A stretch of DNA of 64,000 bases from Bradyrhizobium amphicarpaeae (GCF_002266435.3 NZ_CP029426.2:558001-622000); one strand, 5' to 3'; counted from the first letter of the stretch, positions 33,085 through 46,481 are shown. Made by a program: numbers and translations. Notes: generated from the sequence alone by a model not told the origin.

Positions 33085-34677
33085 GTGGCGAAGAAGGCGG
33101 CGGCCAAGAAAGTTGCTTCGAAGAAAACTGCTTCCAAGAAGTCGGCGACGAGAGCATCAAGCAAGACATCTTCCGCCCGGAAGGGCGTTGCTGCGAAGTC
33201 GGGGGCGAAGACATCAGGCGCGAAGAGGACCACCCCGCGCGGGCGGGCCGCGGCTCCCCGCCCCAAGGGAGCGCCCTGGCAATGGTCGGCGGTCGAGACC
33301 GCTTCTGCCATCCGCTCCGGCGCAATCTCCGCGGTCGAGACCATCGAAGCGCATCTCGAACGGATGCGCGCCGTCAATCCGAAGCTGAACGCGGTCGTCG
33401 TCGATCTCTCGGAAGAGGCGTTGAAGGCTGCGCATGCAGCCGACAAGCAGCGCGCCAGGGGCGGCGAGCTCGGTCTCCTGCACGGCGTGCCCGTAACCAT
33501 CAAGGAAAACGTCGATTACGAGGGACGACCGAACTTCAACGGCGTCCCCGCCAACAAGGACCTCGTCGCGCCGTCGGATGCGCCCGTGGTGCGCAACCTG
33601 AAGAAATCAGGTGCGATCGTCATCGGGCTCACCAATACGCCGGAATTCTCCTTTCGCGGCTTCACCGACAATCCCCTGCACGGGCTGACGCTCAATCCCT
33701 GGAATCCCGACATCACCTGCGGCGGCTCGTCGGGCGGCGCGGGCTCGGCGGTCGTCGCCGGCATCGGTACCATCGCCCATGGTAACGACATCGGCGGCTC
33801 CTTGCGCTGGCCGGCGCATTGCAATGGCGTTGCCACCATCAAACCGACGCAGGGACGCATCCCCGCGTTCAATGCGAGCGCCACGGCCGAACGGCCGATG
33901 CTGGCGCATCTGATGTCGGCGCAGGGGCCGCTGGCCCGTCACGTCGACGACGTCCGTCTTGCACTCGAGGTGATGAGCCGGCGCGATCCGCGCGATCCGT
34001 GGTGGGTGCCGGCGCCGCTGGTCGGCGAGAGGCCGAAGGGGCCGATCAAGGTGGCGCTGGCCAAGATCCCGGAGGATATGGAGGTCGATTCGTCCGTCAC
34101 CGCGGCGCTGCGCCAGGCGGCGGACCACCTCGAACGTTCCGGCTATCGCGTCAGCGAGGTCGAGGTGCCCGACATCAACGGCGTCTGGCAGACCTGGTGC
34201 GACATCATCACCAACGAGACCGTGGTGTTACAGGAGGCCGGCATGCTGAAAGTCACCTCCGAGGACTTCCATAAGGCCTGGGGCGGCATGAAGGCCAAGG
34301 CGAACGTGCTCGATCTCAAGGCCTGGATGCAGGCGACCGCCGCGCGCAACGGCCACATCCGCGCCTGGCAATTGTTCTTCGAGGAGTATCCGGTCGTGCT
34401 GGCGCCGACCACGGTGAAGCCGACGCCGGGCCCGCGCGACGACACCGTCAGTGCCGAGCGCGTGCAGGAGATCTTCTGGGGCGAGATCCGCTTCATCTCC
34501 GCGATCAACGTGCTGGGCCTGCCCGGCGCCGTGGTGCCGGTGGCGTTGCACGACGGCAAGCCGATCGGCGTGCAGCTCATTGCCGGGCGCTATCGCGAGG
34601 ACCTCGCGCTCGATGCGGCGGCCGCGATCGAGAAGCGCGCCGGCGTGCTCGCGCATCGGCTGTGGGAGAGCATGTAG
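33085..34677 (+). CDS. Amidase-signature enzyme with histone-H1-like N-terminal tail
   Basis: The best start is GTG 33085, which has AGGAGG six bases upstream. The first 60 or so residues are almost only Ala, Lys, Ser, Thr and Gly (AKKAAAKKVASKKTASKKSA and similar), like histone H1 tails. The rest is an amidase-signature hydrolase: catalytic Lys in GVPVTIKENVDYEG, the Gly/Ser motif CGGSSGGAGSAVVAG, and GNDIGGSLRWPAHCNG. It probably hydrolyses an amide of unknown identity in the cytoplasm. Total length is 530 residues. Such a tail on an amidase is unusual. Confidence 0.85.
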   Translation: MAKKAAAKKVASKKTASKKSATRASSKTSSARKGVAAKSGAKTSGAKRTTPRGRAAAPRPKGAPWQWSAVETASAIRSGAISAVETIEAHLERMRAVNPKLNAVVVDLSEEALKAAHAADKQRARGGELGLLHGVPVTIKENVDYEGRPNFNGVPANKDLVAPSDAPVVRNLKKSGAIVIGLTNTPEFSFRGFTDNPLHGLTLNPWNPDITCGGSSGGAGSAVVAGIGTIAHGNDIGGSLRWPAHCNGVATIKPTQGRIPAFNASATAERPMLAHLMSAQGPLARHVDDVRLALEVMSRRDPRDPWWVPAPLVGERPKGPIKVALAKIPEDMEVDSSVTAALRQAADHLERSGYRVSEVEVPDINGVWQTWCDIITNETVVLQEAGMLKVTSEDFHKAWGGMKAKANVLDLKAWMQATAARNGHIRAWQLFFEEYPVVLAPTTVKPTPGPRDDTVSAERVQEIFWGEIRFISAINVLGLPGAVVPVALHDGKPIGVQLIAGRYREDLALDAAAAIEKRAGVLAHRLWESM

Positions 34678-34845
34678 TCCAAGCTCTTCGTCGCCGCATG
34701 GGCGGCGCCACCTTTCTCCGCAAGGAGAAGGCGTGGCGCCCTCACTGCCATGCGGGTCGAACTTCGTTAATGCGCTTTAACCCGAATCCCGGCCAATTCG
34801 CCGACAAGCGTTAGGGTTACTTCCTCGATCTCTATGCGAATTATT

Positions 34846-34885
34846 GTCCGCTTTACCACCCGCCTCTAACACGGGGGCGGCGGAC
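34846..34885 (+). promoter_or_regulatory. Structured leader upstream of metY
   Basis: GTCCG (34846-34850) can pair with CGGAC (34881-34885), and CCGCC (34860-34864) with GGCGG (34876-34880), leaving the bulge CTTTACCAC. A methionine-gene leader in alphaproteobacteria might hold a SAM-II type riboswitch, but its conserved A-rich end is not visible here, so no class is assigned. Confidence 0.3.
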
Positions 34886-34944
34886 AACGCACATGCCTCA
34901 TTCTAGGCCAATAAGTGCGGCCCGCACCACGCGGAGGTGGCACG

Positions 34945-36246
34945 ATGCGCAACGAGACGATCGCTATTCACGCCGGTTACGAGCCCGAAGCCACCACGCA
35001 CGCGGTCGCCGTGCCGATCTACCAGACCGCGGCTTACGCCTTCGACAGCGCCGATCACGGCGCGGCACTCTTCAATCTCGAGGCCGAAGGCTTTCGCTAT
35101 AGCCGTATCGCCAATCCGACCAGCGCGGTGCTGGAGAAGCGTATCGCCGAGCTCGAAGGCGGCGTCGGCGCACTTGCGGTCGCGACCGGCCAGGCGGCGC
35201 TGCATTTCGCCTTCGTCAACGTCGCCGATCACGGCGGCAACATCGTTTCCATGCCGCAGCTCTACGGCACCACGCACACGCTGCTCTCGCATATCCTGCC
35301 GCGCCAAGGCATCACCGGCCGCTTCGCCGAGAGCGACAGACCGGAGGCGATCGAGAAGCTGATCGACGAGAACACCCGCGCGGTGTTCGCCGAGACCATC
35401 GGCAATCCCGCCGGCAATGTCTGCGACATCGAGGCGCTGGCCAAGATCGCGCATGCGCATGGTGTGCCGCTGATCGTCGACAACACCGTCGCAACCCCGA
35501 TTCTGCTCAAGCCGTTCGACTACGGCGCCGACATCGCCGTGCACTCGCTGACCAAGTTCCTGGGCGGTCACGGTACCACGCTCGGCGGCGCCATCGTCGA
35601 TTCCGGAAACTTCCCCTGGGCAAAATACGCCGACCGCTTCCCCGCCTACAACAAGCCGGATGCCTCCTATCACGGTCTCGTCTATGCCGAGCGCTTCGGC
35701 AAGACCGCCTATATCGAGCGGGCGCGCAGCGTCTATCAGCGCGCCATGGGCTCGGTGCTGTCGCCGTTCAACGCCTTCCTGCTGCTCCAGGGCATCGAGA
35801 CCGTCGCGCTGCGCATGGAGCGCCATGTCGAGAACGCCCGCAAGGTCGCCGAATTCCTCCGCAAGGATTCGCGCGTCGCCTGGGTCAATTACACCGGCTT
35901 CCCCGACAGCCCCTATTATCCGCTGGTGCAGAAATATCTCGACGGCAACGCCTCCTCGCTGTTCACCTTCGGCATCAAGGGCGGGATGGAGGCGGGCAAG
36001 TCCTTCTATGACGCGTTGAAGCTGATCACGCGCCTCGTCAATATCGGCGATGCCAAGTCGCTGGCCTGCCATCCGGCCTCGACCACCCACCGCCAGATGT
36101 CGGCAGAGCAACAGCGCGTTGCCGGCGTGCTACCGGAAACCATCCGGCTCTCGATCGGCATCGAGCACGTCTCCGACATCATCGAGGACATTGACCAGGC
36201 GCTGGACAAGGCTTGCCGGTCAGCGCGCCTCGAGGCCGCGGAGTAG
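34945..36246 (+). CDS. metY: O-acetylhomoserine aminocarboxypropyltransferase (O-acetylhomoserine sulfhydrylase)
   Basis: The 433-residue PLP enzyme makes homocysteine from O-acylhomoserine and sulfide. Features include RNETIAIHAGYEPEATTHAV at the N-terminus, FRYSRIANPTSAVLEKRIAELEGG, the PLP lysine in HSLTKFLGGHG, and the C-terminal HPASTTHRQMS motif. This opening and length distinguish it from cystathionine gamma-synthase. ATG 34945 follows CGCGGAGGTGGCACG. The next gene, metA, begins 12 bases after, forming a methionine operon. Confidence 0.93.
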   Translation: MRNETIAIHAGYEPEATTHAVAVPIYQTAAYAFDSADHGAALFNLEAEGFRYSRIANPTSAVLEKRIAELEGGVGALAVATGQAALHFAFVNVADHGGNIVSMPQLYGTTHTLLSHILPRQGITGRFAESDRPEAIEKLIDENTRAVFAETIGNPAGNVCDIEALAKIAHAHGVPLIVDNTVATPILLKPFDYGADIAVHSLTKFLGGHGTTLGGAIVDSGNFPWAKYADRFPAYNKPDASYHGLVYAERFGKTAYIERARSVYQRAMGSVLSPFNAFLLLQGIETVALRMERHVENARKVAEFLRKDSRVAWVNYTGFPDSPYYPLVQKYLDGNASSLFTFGIKGGMEAGKSFYDALKLITRLVNIGDAKSLACHPASTTHRQMSAEQQRVAGVLPETIRLSIGIEHVSDIIEDIDQALDKACRSARLEAAE

Positions 36247-36258
36247 GCGGCGGCGCCC

Positions 36259-37281
36259 ATGACGATCCTGATCGACAGGGATCAAGTCATCTCGAGCCCG
36301 GCGCTGGTGCCGGCCGAACGCGATCTCGCGCGCAATCACGGCGGCGAACTCACGATCGGGCTCGTCAACAACATGCCGGATCCGGCGCTGAAGGCGACCG
36401 AGCGGCAGTTCCTGAAGCTGCTTCAGGCTGCGGCCGGTCCGCGCCGCATCCGCCTCCACTGCTTTTCGCTTCCAAGCGTGAAGCGCTCACCGGAAGCGAA
36501 GTGGCATGTCGAGAGCGAATATTCCGATCTTTCCGACCTGAAGCGCCAGAAATTCGACGGGCTGATCGTGACGGGCGCCGAGCCGGTTGCGCCCGAGCTC
36601 GACCAGGAGCCGTATTGGCACGACCTTACCGAGCTCATCGACTGGGCCAAGGGCAACACGCGCTCGGCGATCTGGTCGTGTCTTGCCGCGCATGCGGCGG
36701 TGCTGCATCTCGACGGCATCGCGCGGCGGCGGCTGCCGGCCAAATGCCACGGCATCTTCGATTGCGACGCCGTGACGAGCGATGCCCTGACGGTCGCCGC
36801 GCCGGCCCCGTTGAAAGTGTCGCATTCGCGCCTGAACGAACTCGCGGAGAGCGATCTGGCGCAGGCTGGCTATCAGGTGCTGACCCGCTCGGCTGAAGCC
36901 GGCGTCGACGTTTTCGTTCGCCAATATGCCAGCCGGTTCGTGTTCTTCCAGGGGCATCCGGAATACGACGCGCTGTCGCTCCAGCGCGAATATCTGCGCG
37001 ACATCGGCCGCTACCTTGCGCGGGAGCGCGAGACTTATCCGCGGCTGCCGGTGAGCTATTTCGACGCAGCGACGGAAGACAAGCTGGGGCGCTTCGAGAA
37101 GAAGGCGGTGCACCAGCGCCACCCGGCGCTCACCACCGAGCTGCCCGGGCTGAATTTGCGCGCCGATATCGACGCCGGCAGCGCGGCGGCAGTCCTTTTC
37201 CGCAACTGGGTGCAATACCTCAGTATGGAGGTCGAAGCGCCGGTCCTTGCACCTCAGCCGAAGGTATTGGTTCCGCGTTAG
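36259..37281 (+). CDS. metA: Homoserine O-acyltransferase, MetA type
   Basis: The 340-residue product has the MetA layout: the catalytic cysteine in AIWSCLAAHAAVLH, the RGAE-like region LIVTGAEPVAPELDQEPYW, and the catalytic His in FFQGHPEYDALSLQREY. It acylates homoserine for the MetY reaction. The acyl donor (acetyl or succinyl) cannot be told safely from sequence alone. Its position behind metY supports a two-step homocysteine route. Confidence 0.9.
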   Translation: MTILIDRDQVISSPALVPAERDLARNHGGELTIGLVNNMPDPALKATERQFLKLLQAAAGPRRIRLHCFSLPSVKRSPEAKWHVESEYSDLSDLKRQKFDGLIVTGAEPVAPELDQEPYWHDLTELIDWAKGNTRSAIWSCLAAHAAVLHLDGIARRRLPAKCHGIFDCDAVTSDALTVAAPAPLKVSHSRLNELAESDLAQAGYQVLTRSAEAGVDVFVRQYASRFVFFQGHPEYDALSLQREYLRDIGRYLARERETYPRLPVSYFDAATEDKLGRFEKKAVHQRHPALTTELPGLNLRADIDAGSAAAVLFRNWVQYLSMEVEAPVLAPQPKVLVPR

Positions 37282-37320
37282 GATTACTCAGGCGTTAAGC
37301 TTGCCTCAACCGGCGCGCGA

Positions 37321-38106
37321 ATGTTTCAGTACAGACCTACGTCAATCACGGGAAATGCGGTCGTGTGGTCGGCACTCCAGGGACGCGTGAGCAATCGGCT
37401 GGCCCGGCATTTCCGTGCCGCGCCGCATCGGCTGCCCGCGCATGCGCCGATCGTGAGCTTCACCTTCGACGATGCCCCGGATAGCGCTGCAGGCGAGGGC
37501 GCCGCGCTTCTGGAAGAGCATGGCGGCCGTGGTACGTTCTATCTCGCCGGAAGCCTGATCGGCCAGCCCTCGGACCATTGGCTCGGCCTGTCGGATGACG
37601 CGATCGTGCGGCTTCACCGCGCCGGTCACGAGATTGCCTGCCACACTTTCTCGCACCAGAGCTCGGCCAACCTCGACGAGGCCGCGATGGCGCGCGAGAT
37701 CGAGCGAAACCGCACTTATTTTCGCAGTATAGATTCCTCGATCAATCTGGAGAATTTCGCCTATCCCTACGGAATTGCCTCGGTCTGGCGCAAGCCGCAG
37801 CTCGCCAAGGCCTTCCGCTCGGCGCGCGGCATCCTTCCCGGCGTCAACAGCGACGTCATCGATCTCCAGTTCCTGCGTGCGTCGCCCCTGGTCGATTGCG
37901 AGATCGACAAGGCAGGCGTTGATCGCTATTTCGATCAGGCGGTGGCGAGCGGTGGATGGCTCATCTTCTATGGCCATGACGTCGCGGACGCGCCGAGCCC
38001 TTATGGCTGCACCCCGGACCTGATGCGTCATGCGCTGGAAGCCGCCGAACGGCGCGGCATGCCGATCGTGACGGTGGCGGAAGCGCTGCGAAGGATCGGG
38101 GCGTAG
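37321..38106 (+). CDS. Polysaccharide deacetylase family protein
   Basis: The 261-residue protein shows the NodB-type motifs: SFTFDDAPDSAAGEG (catalytic Asp pair), ACHTFSHQSSANL (metal-binding His pair), FAYPYG, and a late GWLIFYGHD. Such enzymes remove acetyl groups from GlcNAc polymers or related sugars. No clear signal peptide, so the substrate and location are unclear. It is not close enough in length or context to be called nodB. Confidence 0.85.
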   Translation: MFQYRPTSITGNAVVWSALQGRVSNRLARHFRAAPHRLPAHAPIVSFTFDDAPDSAAGEGAALLEEHGGRGTFYLAGSLIGQPSDHWLGLSDDAIVRLHRAGHEIACHTFSHQSSANLDEAAMAREIERNRTYFRSIDSSINLENFAYPYGIASVWRKPQLAKAFRSARGILPGVNSDVIDLQFLRASPLVDCEIDKAGVDRYFDQAVASGGWLIFYGHDVADAPSPYGCTPDLMRHALEAAERRGMPIVTVAEALRRIGA

Positions 38107-38227
38107 TCTCTTCTTCCCTTCTCTCCCTGCGGCCCTTGTGGGAGAAGCTGGCAAACGGCCTTGCCACGCCGACGCCGCCATGCGACTGGCCTTGTGACGA
38201 ATCTCACGGCTTGGTTCCAACCCTCTC

Positions 38228-40093
<1,866 letters not shown>

Positions 40094-40120
40094 GGCTACG
40101 GCCTCATTCAGTGTGCCGCC

Positions 40121-41137
40121 TCACCCATTCCGGAACGCATAGGCGTATCCGTTCAGCGCGGGCGCACCGCCGAGATGGGCGTACAGGATCTTCGCGCCCT
40201 TCTCGAAATAGCCCTTCTGCGCGAGATCGATCAGGCCCTGCATCGACTTGCCTTCGTAGACGGGGTCGGTGATCATGCCTTCGAGACGCGCGGTGAGGCG
40301 GATCGCCTCCTTGGTCTCTTCCGACGGCACGCCGTAGGCGGGATAGGCGTAGTCCTCGATCAGCACGACGTCGTCGGCGACGAGATCCTTGCCGAGCTCG
40401 ACGAGCTCAGCGGTGTTCTTCGCGATCTCCAGCACCTGTGCTTTGGTCTGCGCCGGCGTGAAGGAGGCGTCGATGCCGATCACTTTTCGGGCGCGGTCGT
40501 CGGCGGCAAAGCCGACCAGCATGCCGGCATGGGTCGAGCCGGTGACGGTGCAGACCACGATGTAGTCGAACTTGAAGCCGAGCTCGGCCTCCTGCTTGCG
40601 CACCTCTTCGGCGAAGCCGACATAGCCGAGACCGCCGAATTTGTGCACGGAGGCGCCGGCGGGAATCGGGTAGGGCTTGCCGCCCGCAGCCTTCACTTCG
40701 TCGATCGCCTGCTCCCAGCTCTTGCGAATGCCGATGTCGAAACCGTCATCGACCAGGCGTACGTCGGCGCCCATGATGCGCGACAGCATGATGTTGCCGA
40801 CACGGTCATAGACCGCGTCCTCGTGCGGCACCCAGGCTTCCTGCACCAGGCGGCACTTCATGCCGATCTTGGCGGCGACCGCCGCGATCATGCGGGTGTG
40901 GTTCGACTGCACGCCGCCGATCGAGACCAGCGTGTCGGCATTCGAAGCGATCGCATCGGGGATGATGTATTCGAGCTTGCGCAGCTTGTTGCCGCCAAAG
41001 GCGAGGCCGGAATTGCAGTCCTCGCGCTTGGCATAGACCTCGACATTGCCGCCGAGATGTTTTGACAGCCGCTCCAACTTCTCGATGGGGGTCGGGCCGA
41101 AGGTCAGCTTGTAGCGCGGAAATTTGTCGAGCTTCAT
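40121..41137 (-). CDS. acdS: 1-aminocyclopropane-1-carboxylate deaminase
   Basis: The 338-residue PLP enzyme cleaves the ethylene precursor ACC to 2-oxobutyrate and ammonia, lowering plant ethylene. The PLP lysine lies in [12 protein letters not shown], Ser in [12 protein letters not shown], and the residues separating true ACC deaminase from D-cysteine desulfhydrase are present: the Glu in [12 protein letters not shown] and the Leu in [13 protein letters not shown]. It is transcribed divergently from an Lrp-type regulator, the usual acdR-acdS arrangement. This points to plant association. Confidence 0.95.
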   Translation of the reverse strand: MKLDKFPRYKLTFGPTPIEKLERLSKHLGGNVEVYAKREDCNSGLAFGGNKLRKLEYIIPDAIASNADTLVSIGGVQSNHTRMIAAVAAKIGMKCRLVQEAWVPHEDAVYDRVGNIMLSRIMGADVRLVDDGFDIGIRKSWEQAIDEVKAAGGKPYPIPAGASVHKFGGLGYVGFAEEVRKQEAELGFKFDYIVVCTVTGSTHAGMLVGFAADDRARKVIGIDASFTPAQTKAQVLEIAKNTAELVELGKDLVADDVVLIEDYAYPAYGVPSEETKEAIRLTARLEGMITDPVYEGKSMQGLIDLAQKGYFEKGAKILYAHLGGAPALNGYAYAFRNG

Positions 41138-41217
41138 GGGTCATCCCGGTTGGCGTTGGTGTCGGCATCTGCCTAGCATCGCGCCGGAAGAAGGTGCTCT
41201 CGAATGTTGCGCCGATA

Positions 41218-41236
41218 TTGCACTGTTTCTTGCACT
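41218..41236. promoter_or_regulatory. Possible operator between acdS and acdR
   Basis: TTGCACT occurs twice, at 41218-41224 and 41230-41236, a direct repeat with 12-base periodicity in the intergenic region. Lrp-type regulators bind such regions, but this site is only a candidate. Confidence 0.3.
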
Positions 41237-41294
41237 CAGGCGAATAATGCTGATAAACCTTCCAAGATATAGCCATCCTATGGAAGCTTATTTC

Positions 41295-41759
41295 ATGGCC
41301 GCCCGGCTTGATCGTATCGACCTTAAGATATTGAGATTGCTGCAGAACAACGGTCGGCTCAGCAACGCCGAGCTGGCCGTATCAGTCGCCATCAGCCCCG
41401 CCACCTGCCATCGCCGCACCCAGCGCCTGTTCGAGGACGGCTTCATTGCCGCCGTCCGCGCCATGGTGGCGCCGAAGAAGGTGGCGAAGGGCACGCTGGT
41501 GATGGTCGGCGTCGTGCTCGACCGCTCGACCCCGGAGAGTTTTGCGGCGTTCGAGCAGGCCATCGCAAAGCTCAAGGTCGTGCTCGACTGCCATCTGGTC
41601 GCCGGCGATTTCGATTATTTCCTCAAGATCCGCGTCGGCGACATGGACGACTTCAACCGCATCCACGGCGAACTGCTGATCGCGCTGCCCGGCGTGCGCC
41701 AGACCCGCACCTTCTTCGTGATGAAGGAAGTCGTCGACAACGCGCCGCTGGAATTTTGA
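41295..41759 (+). CDS. acdR: Lrp/AsnC-family regulator (AcdR type)
   Basis: The 154-residue product has the Lrp helix-turn-helix (LDRIDLKILRLLQNNGRLSN AELAVSVAISPATCHRRTQRL) and a RAM ligand-binding domain (GRDFDYFL-like GDFDYFLKIRVGDMDDFNRI). The start at 41295 has GGAAG eight bases upstream; an ATG five codons earlier is weaker. Divergence from acdS makes it the likely activator of ACC deaminase expression. Confidence 0.88.
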   Translation: MAARLDRIDLKILRLLQNNGRLSNAELAVSVAISPATCHRRTQRLFEDGFIAAVRAMVAPKKVAKGTLVMVGVVLDRSTPESFAAFEQAIAKLKVVLDCHLVAGDFDYFLKIRVGDMDDFNRIHGELLIALPGVRQTRTFFVMKEVVDNAPLEF

Positions 41760-41802
41760 GCGCGCCCTTGAAGCGCAATGCGCGTCGTGAGAGATTCGCT
41801 CG

Positions 41803-42948
41803 ATGCAGACATTCCCCTTCCGCCACCCCAATCCGGCCGGGCCGGTCTATCGGCGCGGCTGGGTCGACGAGGCCGTGGCCGCGATCGAGGCCGACCAGTG
41901 CCGCACCGCAGACACGCATCTGATCCGGCTGATCGTGCCGGCGCTGTCAGGCATCGACATCTATCTGAAGGATGAGTCGACCCATCCGACCGGCAGCCTG
42001 AAGCACAGGCTGGCGCGCTCGCTGTTCCTCTACGCGCTCTGTAACGGACACATCCGCGAAGGCACGCCTGTGGTCGAGGCGTCGTCGGGATCGACGGCGG
42101 TCTCGGAAGCCTATTTCGCGCAGATGATCGGCGTACCTTTCTACGCCGTGATGCCGCGCACGACCTCGGCGGAGAAGATCGCCGCGATCGAGCATTATGG
42201 CGGCAACTGCCACCTGATCGACGATGGCCGCGCGCTCTATGCGGAAGCAGCCGCGCTCGCCGCGCGCCTGAACGGCCACTACATGGACCAGTTCACCTTC
42301 GCCGAGCGCGCAACGGACTGGCGCGGCAACAACAACATCGCCGAATCGATCTTCACGCAATTGCAGGGCGAGCCGCGGCCGCTGCCGGACTGGATCGTGA
42401 TGGGCGCCGGCACCGGCGGCACATCGGCCACCATCGGACGCTATTTGCGCTACCGTCAGTATCCGACGCGGCTCTGCGTCGCCGATGTCGAGCATTCCGC
42501 CTTCTTCGATTGCTTCCGCACGCAGGACCGTTCTCATGTTTGCGACCGCCCGTCGCTGATCGAGGGTGTCGGCCGGCCGCGTTGCGAGCCCTCCTTCGTG
42601 CCTGGCGTGGTCGATCGCATGATGAAGATCCCGGATGCAGCCACGATCGCGGCGATGAACGTGCTGTCGCGCCGGCTGCGACGCCCGGTGGGCGGGTCTA
42701 CCGGCACAAATTTCCTGGCGCTGTGCCGGCTTGCCTCGGAGATGCGGCAGGCGAACGCGACGGGGTCGCTGGTGACGCTGATCTGCGATTCCGGCGAGCG
42801 TTACCGGCAGACCTATTACGAGCCCGAATGGCTGAAGGCGCGCGGTCTCGATCCGGCACTGTTCGAAGCCACTCTGTCGTCGTTCCTCGCGACAGGTGAA
42901 CCGCTGACGCTCGCCGTCGACGATGTCGCAAATCCCCAGAGCGCGTAG
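41803..42948 (+). CDS. Cysteine synthase-like PLP protein (cysteine desulfhydrase Cds1 type)
   Basis: The 381-residue fold-type II PLP protein has the Schiff-base lysine in [16 protein letters not shown], the Asn/Ser loop [15 protein letters not shown], and the phosphate loop [15 protein letters not shown]. It is longer than CysK and resembles the PLP-dependent cysteine synthase/Cds1 group that can degrade cysteine to sulfide and pyruvate. Substrate is not certain. It lies 43 bases after acdR. Confidence 0.8.
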   Translation: MQTFPFRHPNPAGPVYRRGWVDEAVAAIEADQCRTADTHLIRLIVPALSGIDIYLKDESTHPTGSLKHRLARSLFLYALCNGHIREGTPVVEASSGSTAVSEAYFAQMIGVPFYAVMPRTTSAEKIAAIEHYGGNCHLIDDGRALYAEAAALAARLNGHYMDQFTFAERATDWRGNNNIAESIFTQLQGEPRPLPDWIVMGAGTGGTSATIGRYLRYRQYPTRLCVADVEHSAFFDCFRTQDRSHVCDRPSLIEGVGRPRCEPSFVPGVVDRMMKIPDAATIAAMNVLSRRLRRPVGGSTGTNFLALCRLASEMRQANATGSLVTLICDSGERYRQTYYEPEWLKARGLDPALFEATLSSFLATGEPLTLAVDDVANPQSA

Positions 42949-43071
42949 GGCTCGGGACGACATGGTCGAATTTGTCGGAACGCCCGCTTGGCGTGCGATG
43001 TCACGGCAACTTCACTTGCGTTGCGCGCATCTGCGGGCAAGCGTCGTGTTCTCAACGAGGAGATCTCCGCC

Positions 43072-43632
43072 GTGCGCCTTCCCATTCTGGATCCGAAAGA
43101 CCTGAGCGCTGAACAGAAGCCGCTCTATGACGACATGCGGGCCGGCATCACCGACCATTTCAAGGGCTTCGTGAACATGCGCGACGACGGCGCACTGCTC
43201 GGGCCCTGGAATCCCTGGATCCGCGAGCCGCGCTTCGGCGGGCCGGTGTGGGAGCTGGTCAAGGCGATCGCGTCGAACCCGCTGCTGCCGGCCCCGGTGC
43301 GCGAGGTCGCGATCCTCGTCACCGGCTCGCATTTCCGATCCGGCTACGAGCTCTATGCCCACGTGCTGGTCGCCGAGCAGCGTGGCCTCTCCGACGAAAA
43401 GCTTGCGACCATCGTCGCCGGCCAGCGGCCGGTGGATCTCACCAAGCAGGAAGCCGTCGCTTACGACATGGCCTCGGCACTGGTGAGCGGCGGCGTGCTG
43501 CCGGAGCTGACTTATCGGGCTGCGGTGAAGGAATTCGGCGAGCACGGTGCGGCCGAGCTGTCCTATCTCGTCGGCGTCTATTGCATGGTCTCGGTCACGC
43601 TCAACACGTTCGACGTGCCGGTGCCGGACTAA
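43072..43632 (+). CDS. Carboxymuconolactone decarboxylase-family protein
   Basis: Starting at GTG 43072 (GAGGAG nine bases upstream) the product is 186 residues and helical. VREVAILVTGSHFRSGYELYAHVLVAEQRGLSD fits the CMD/AhpD-like pattern, though the CxxC redox pair of AhpD is replaced (GYELYAH). A decarboxylase or other small-molecule role is likely. No signal peptide. Confidence 0.75.
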   Translation: MRLPILDPKDLSAEQKPLYDDMRAGITDHFKGFVNMRDDGALLGPWNPWIREPRFGGPVWELVKAIASNPLLPAPVREVAILVTGSHFRSGYELYAHVLVAEQRGLSDEKLATIVAGQRPVDLTKQEAVAYDMASALVSGGVLPELTYRAAVKEFGEHGAAELSYLVGVYCMVSVTLNTFDVPVPD

Positions 43633-43647
43633 GCGCCGAGGCCTCGA

Positions 43648-45231
<1,584 letters not shown>

Positions 45232-45393
45232 TTTGAACCTCCCACACGAAACCGGTCCAGTTTCGCGCAAGCATCTTGCCGAGAGGTAACGTGGTGAGCG
45301 ATCTCGCGAAGGCGATTAACAAGCGGTTCATGCGTCGGGAGTCGCGAGGTGCGGTCAGGGCGTTTGTTTACCTGATATCCACCACGACCGCCG

Positions 45394-46299
45394 TCAATTG
45401 CGCACCGCATAGAGCGGCGTCCGCAACGTCACCTGATAGGACGGCTTCGGCATCCACGCGATTTGCGCGGTGATGCCGAACACCCGGTTGTCGTTGTCGT
45501 CCATGCGATCGAGGTCGAGCCGCAGGATCGGTTGCGTGAAGGACTCCGCCAGCGTCCTCCCTGCGATCTGCGCGCCGCCGAACGACTGCACGCCGAGGCG
45601 TCCGGTGAACTTCCAGTTGCTCGGCCATTGGTAATAGCCGCCGGCATAGAGGATCGTGTTCGGCCGGATGCTTGCGAACGGGCTGGCGATGGTGGTGTAA
45701 GTGTATTGCATGCCCGCGAGCCAGCCCCGCGTCTCGTCCTCGTCGAGCGCGTAGTCGAATTCCAGGATGTTGTTGAACGAATTCGTCATGCCCTGATCGT
45801 TGGGCACCGACTGCGTCAGGGTCGATTGCAGCGTGATGGTCGGGATCGGCCCGCCGTTCTGCTGATAGAGGTCGGCCTGCACGCCGATGTTCCAGCTCGT
45901 GACGTCGAACGTCGACCAGCCGCCGCCGATGTCGGTCGCCGAGCCCGACACGCCACCGTAGAGCGAGACGCGATCGTTGACGTCGACGGTCAGCGGCAGG
46001 TCGACGGCAATCGATTTCGCGGCCGGCAAGCCGTTCGGCAGCGTTGTGCCTCTGCGTACCGCCAGGGCTTCGAGCGCGGCCGACAAAGACGTACTGCCGA
46101 AGCCGAGCCCGAGCGTTCCCGCCGGAATCGTCGCATAGATCGTGCGGAGATCAAGGTAGATGTTCGGGACCGCTGGTTTTGCCGGTGTGTCCTCCTCAGC
46201 TTCGAAGGAGAAGGCGGTGCTGGCCGAAATCGCCAGACAGGCCAGTCCCATCGCGATCGCGCGCAAAGCCTGATGATACGATGGGCTGTGCTGGGACAC
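45394..46299 (-). CDS. Exported beta-rich protein, probably outer membrane
   Basis: The 301-residue protein has a signal peptide (ALRAIAMGLACLAISASTAFS) and then alternating aromatic and polar beta-strand-like segments, such as VSLYGGVSGSATDIGGGWSTF and NTILYAGGYYQWPSNWKFTG. This suggests a beta-barrel. It is of unknown function. No clear operon partner. Confidence 0.65.
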   Translation of the reverse strand: MSQHSPSYHQALRAIAMGLACLAISASTAFSFEAEEDTPAKPAVPNIYLDLRTIYATIPAGTLGLGFGSTSLSAALEALAVRRGTTLPNGLPAAKSIAVDLPLTVDVNDRVSLYGGVSGSATDIGGGWSTFDVTSWNIGVQADLYQQNGGPIPTITLQSTLTQSVPNDQGMTNSFNNILEFDYALDEDETRGWLAGMQYTYTTIASPFASIRPNTILYAGGYYQWPSNWKFTGRLGVQSFGGAQIAGRTLAESFTQPILRLDLDRMDDNDNRVFGITAQIAWMPKPSYQVTLRTPLYAVRN

Positions 46300-46481
46300 G
46301 TGACAATCCGGCGTGTAGGGCTGCGGTGGCAGGATCGTGTGCTAGATGGAACGTGATCGTTGCCGCGGTCAAGCGCTATCCGCGAACGATGGACTGCATC
46401 GATGCGCGCAGCTACCCTGTCGTGATTGCACCGATATTCTCGCCGGCCAGACGGCAGGCCGGACAATGGAGGACGACAGCC

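Noticed and set aside
34846..34885. SAM-II riboswitch before metY
   Set aside because: A hairpin is present, but the conserved pseudoknot and A-rich 3' segment of SAM-II could not be found, so only an unclassified leader was listed.
37321..38106. nodB
   Set aside because: It has polysaccharide deacetylase motifs but lies beside metA and recQ, with no other nod genes or nod box seen, so a nodulation role cannot be supported.
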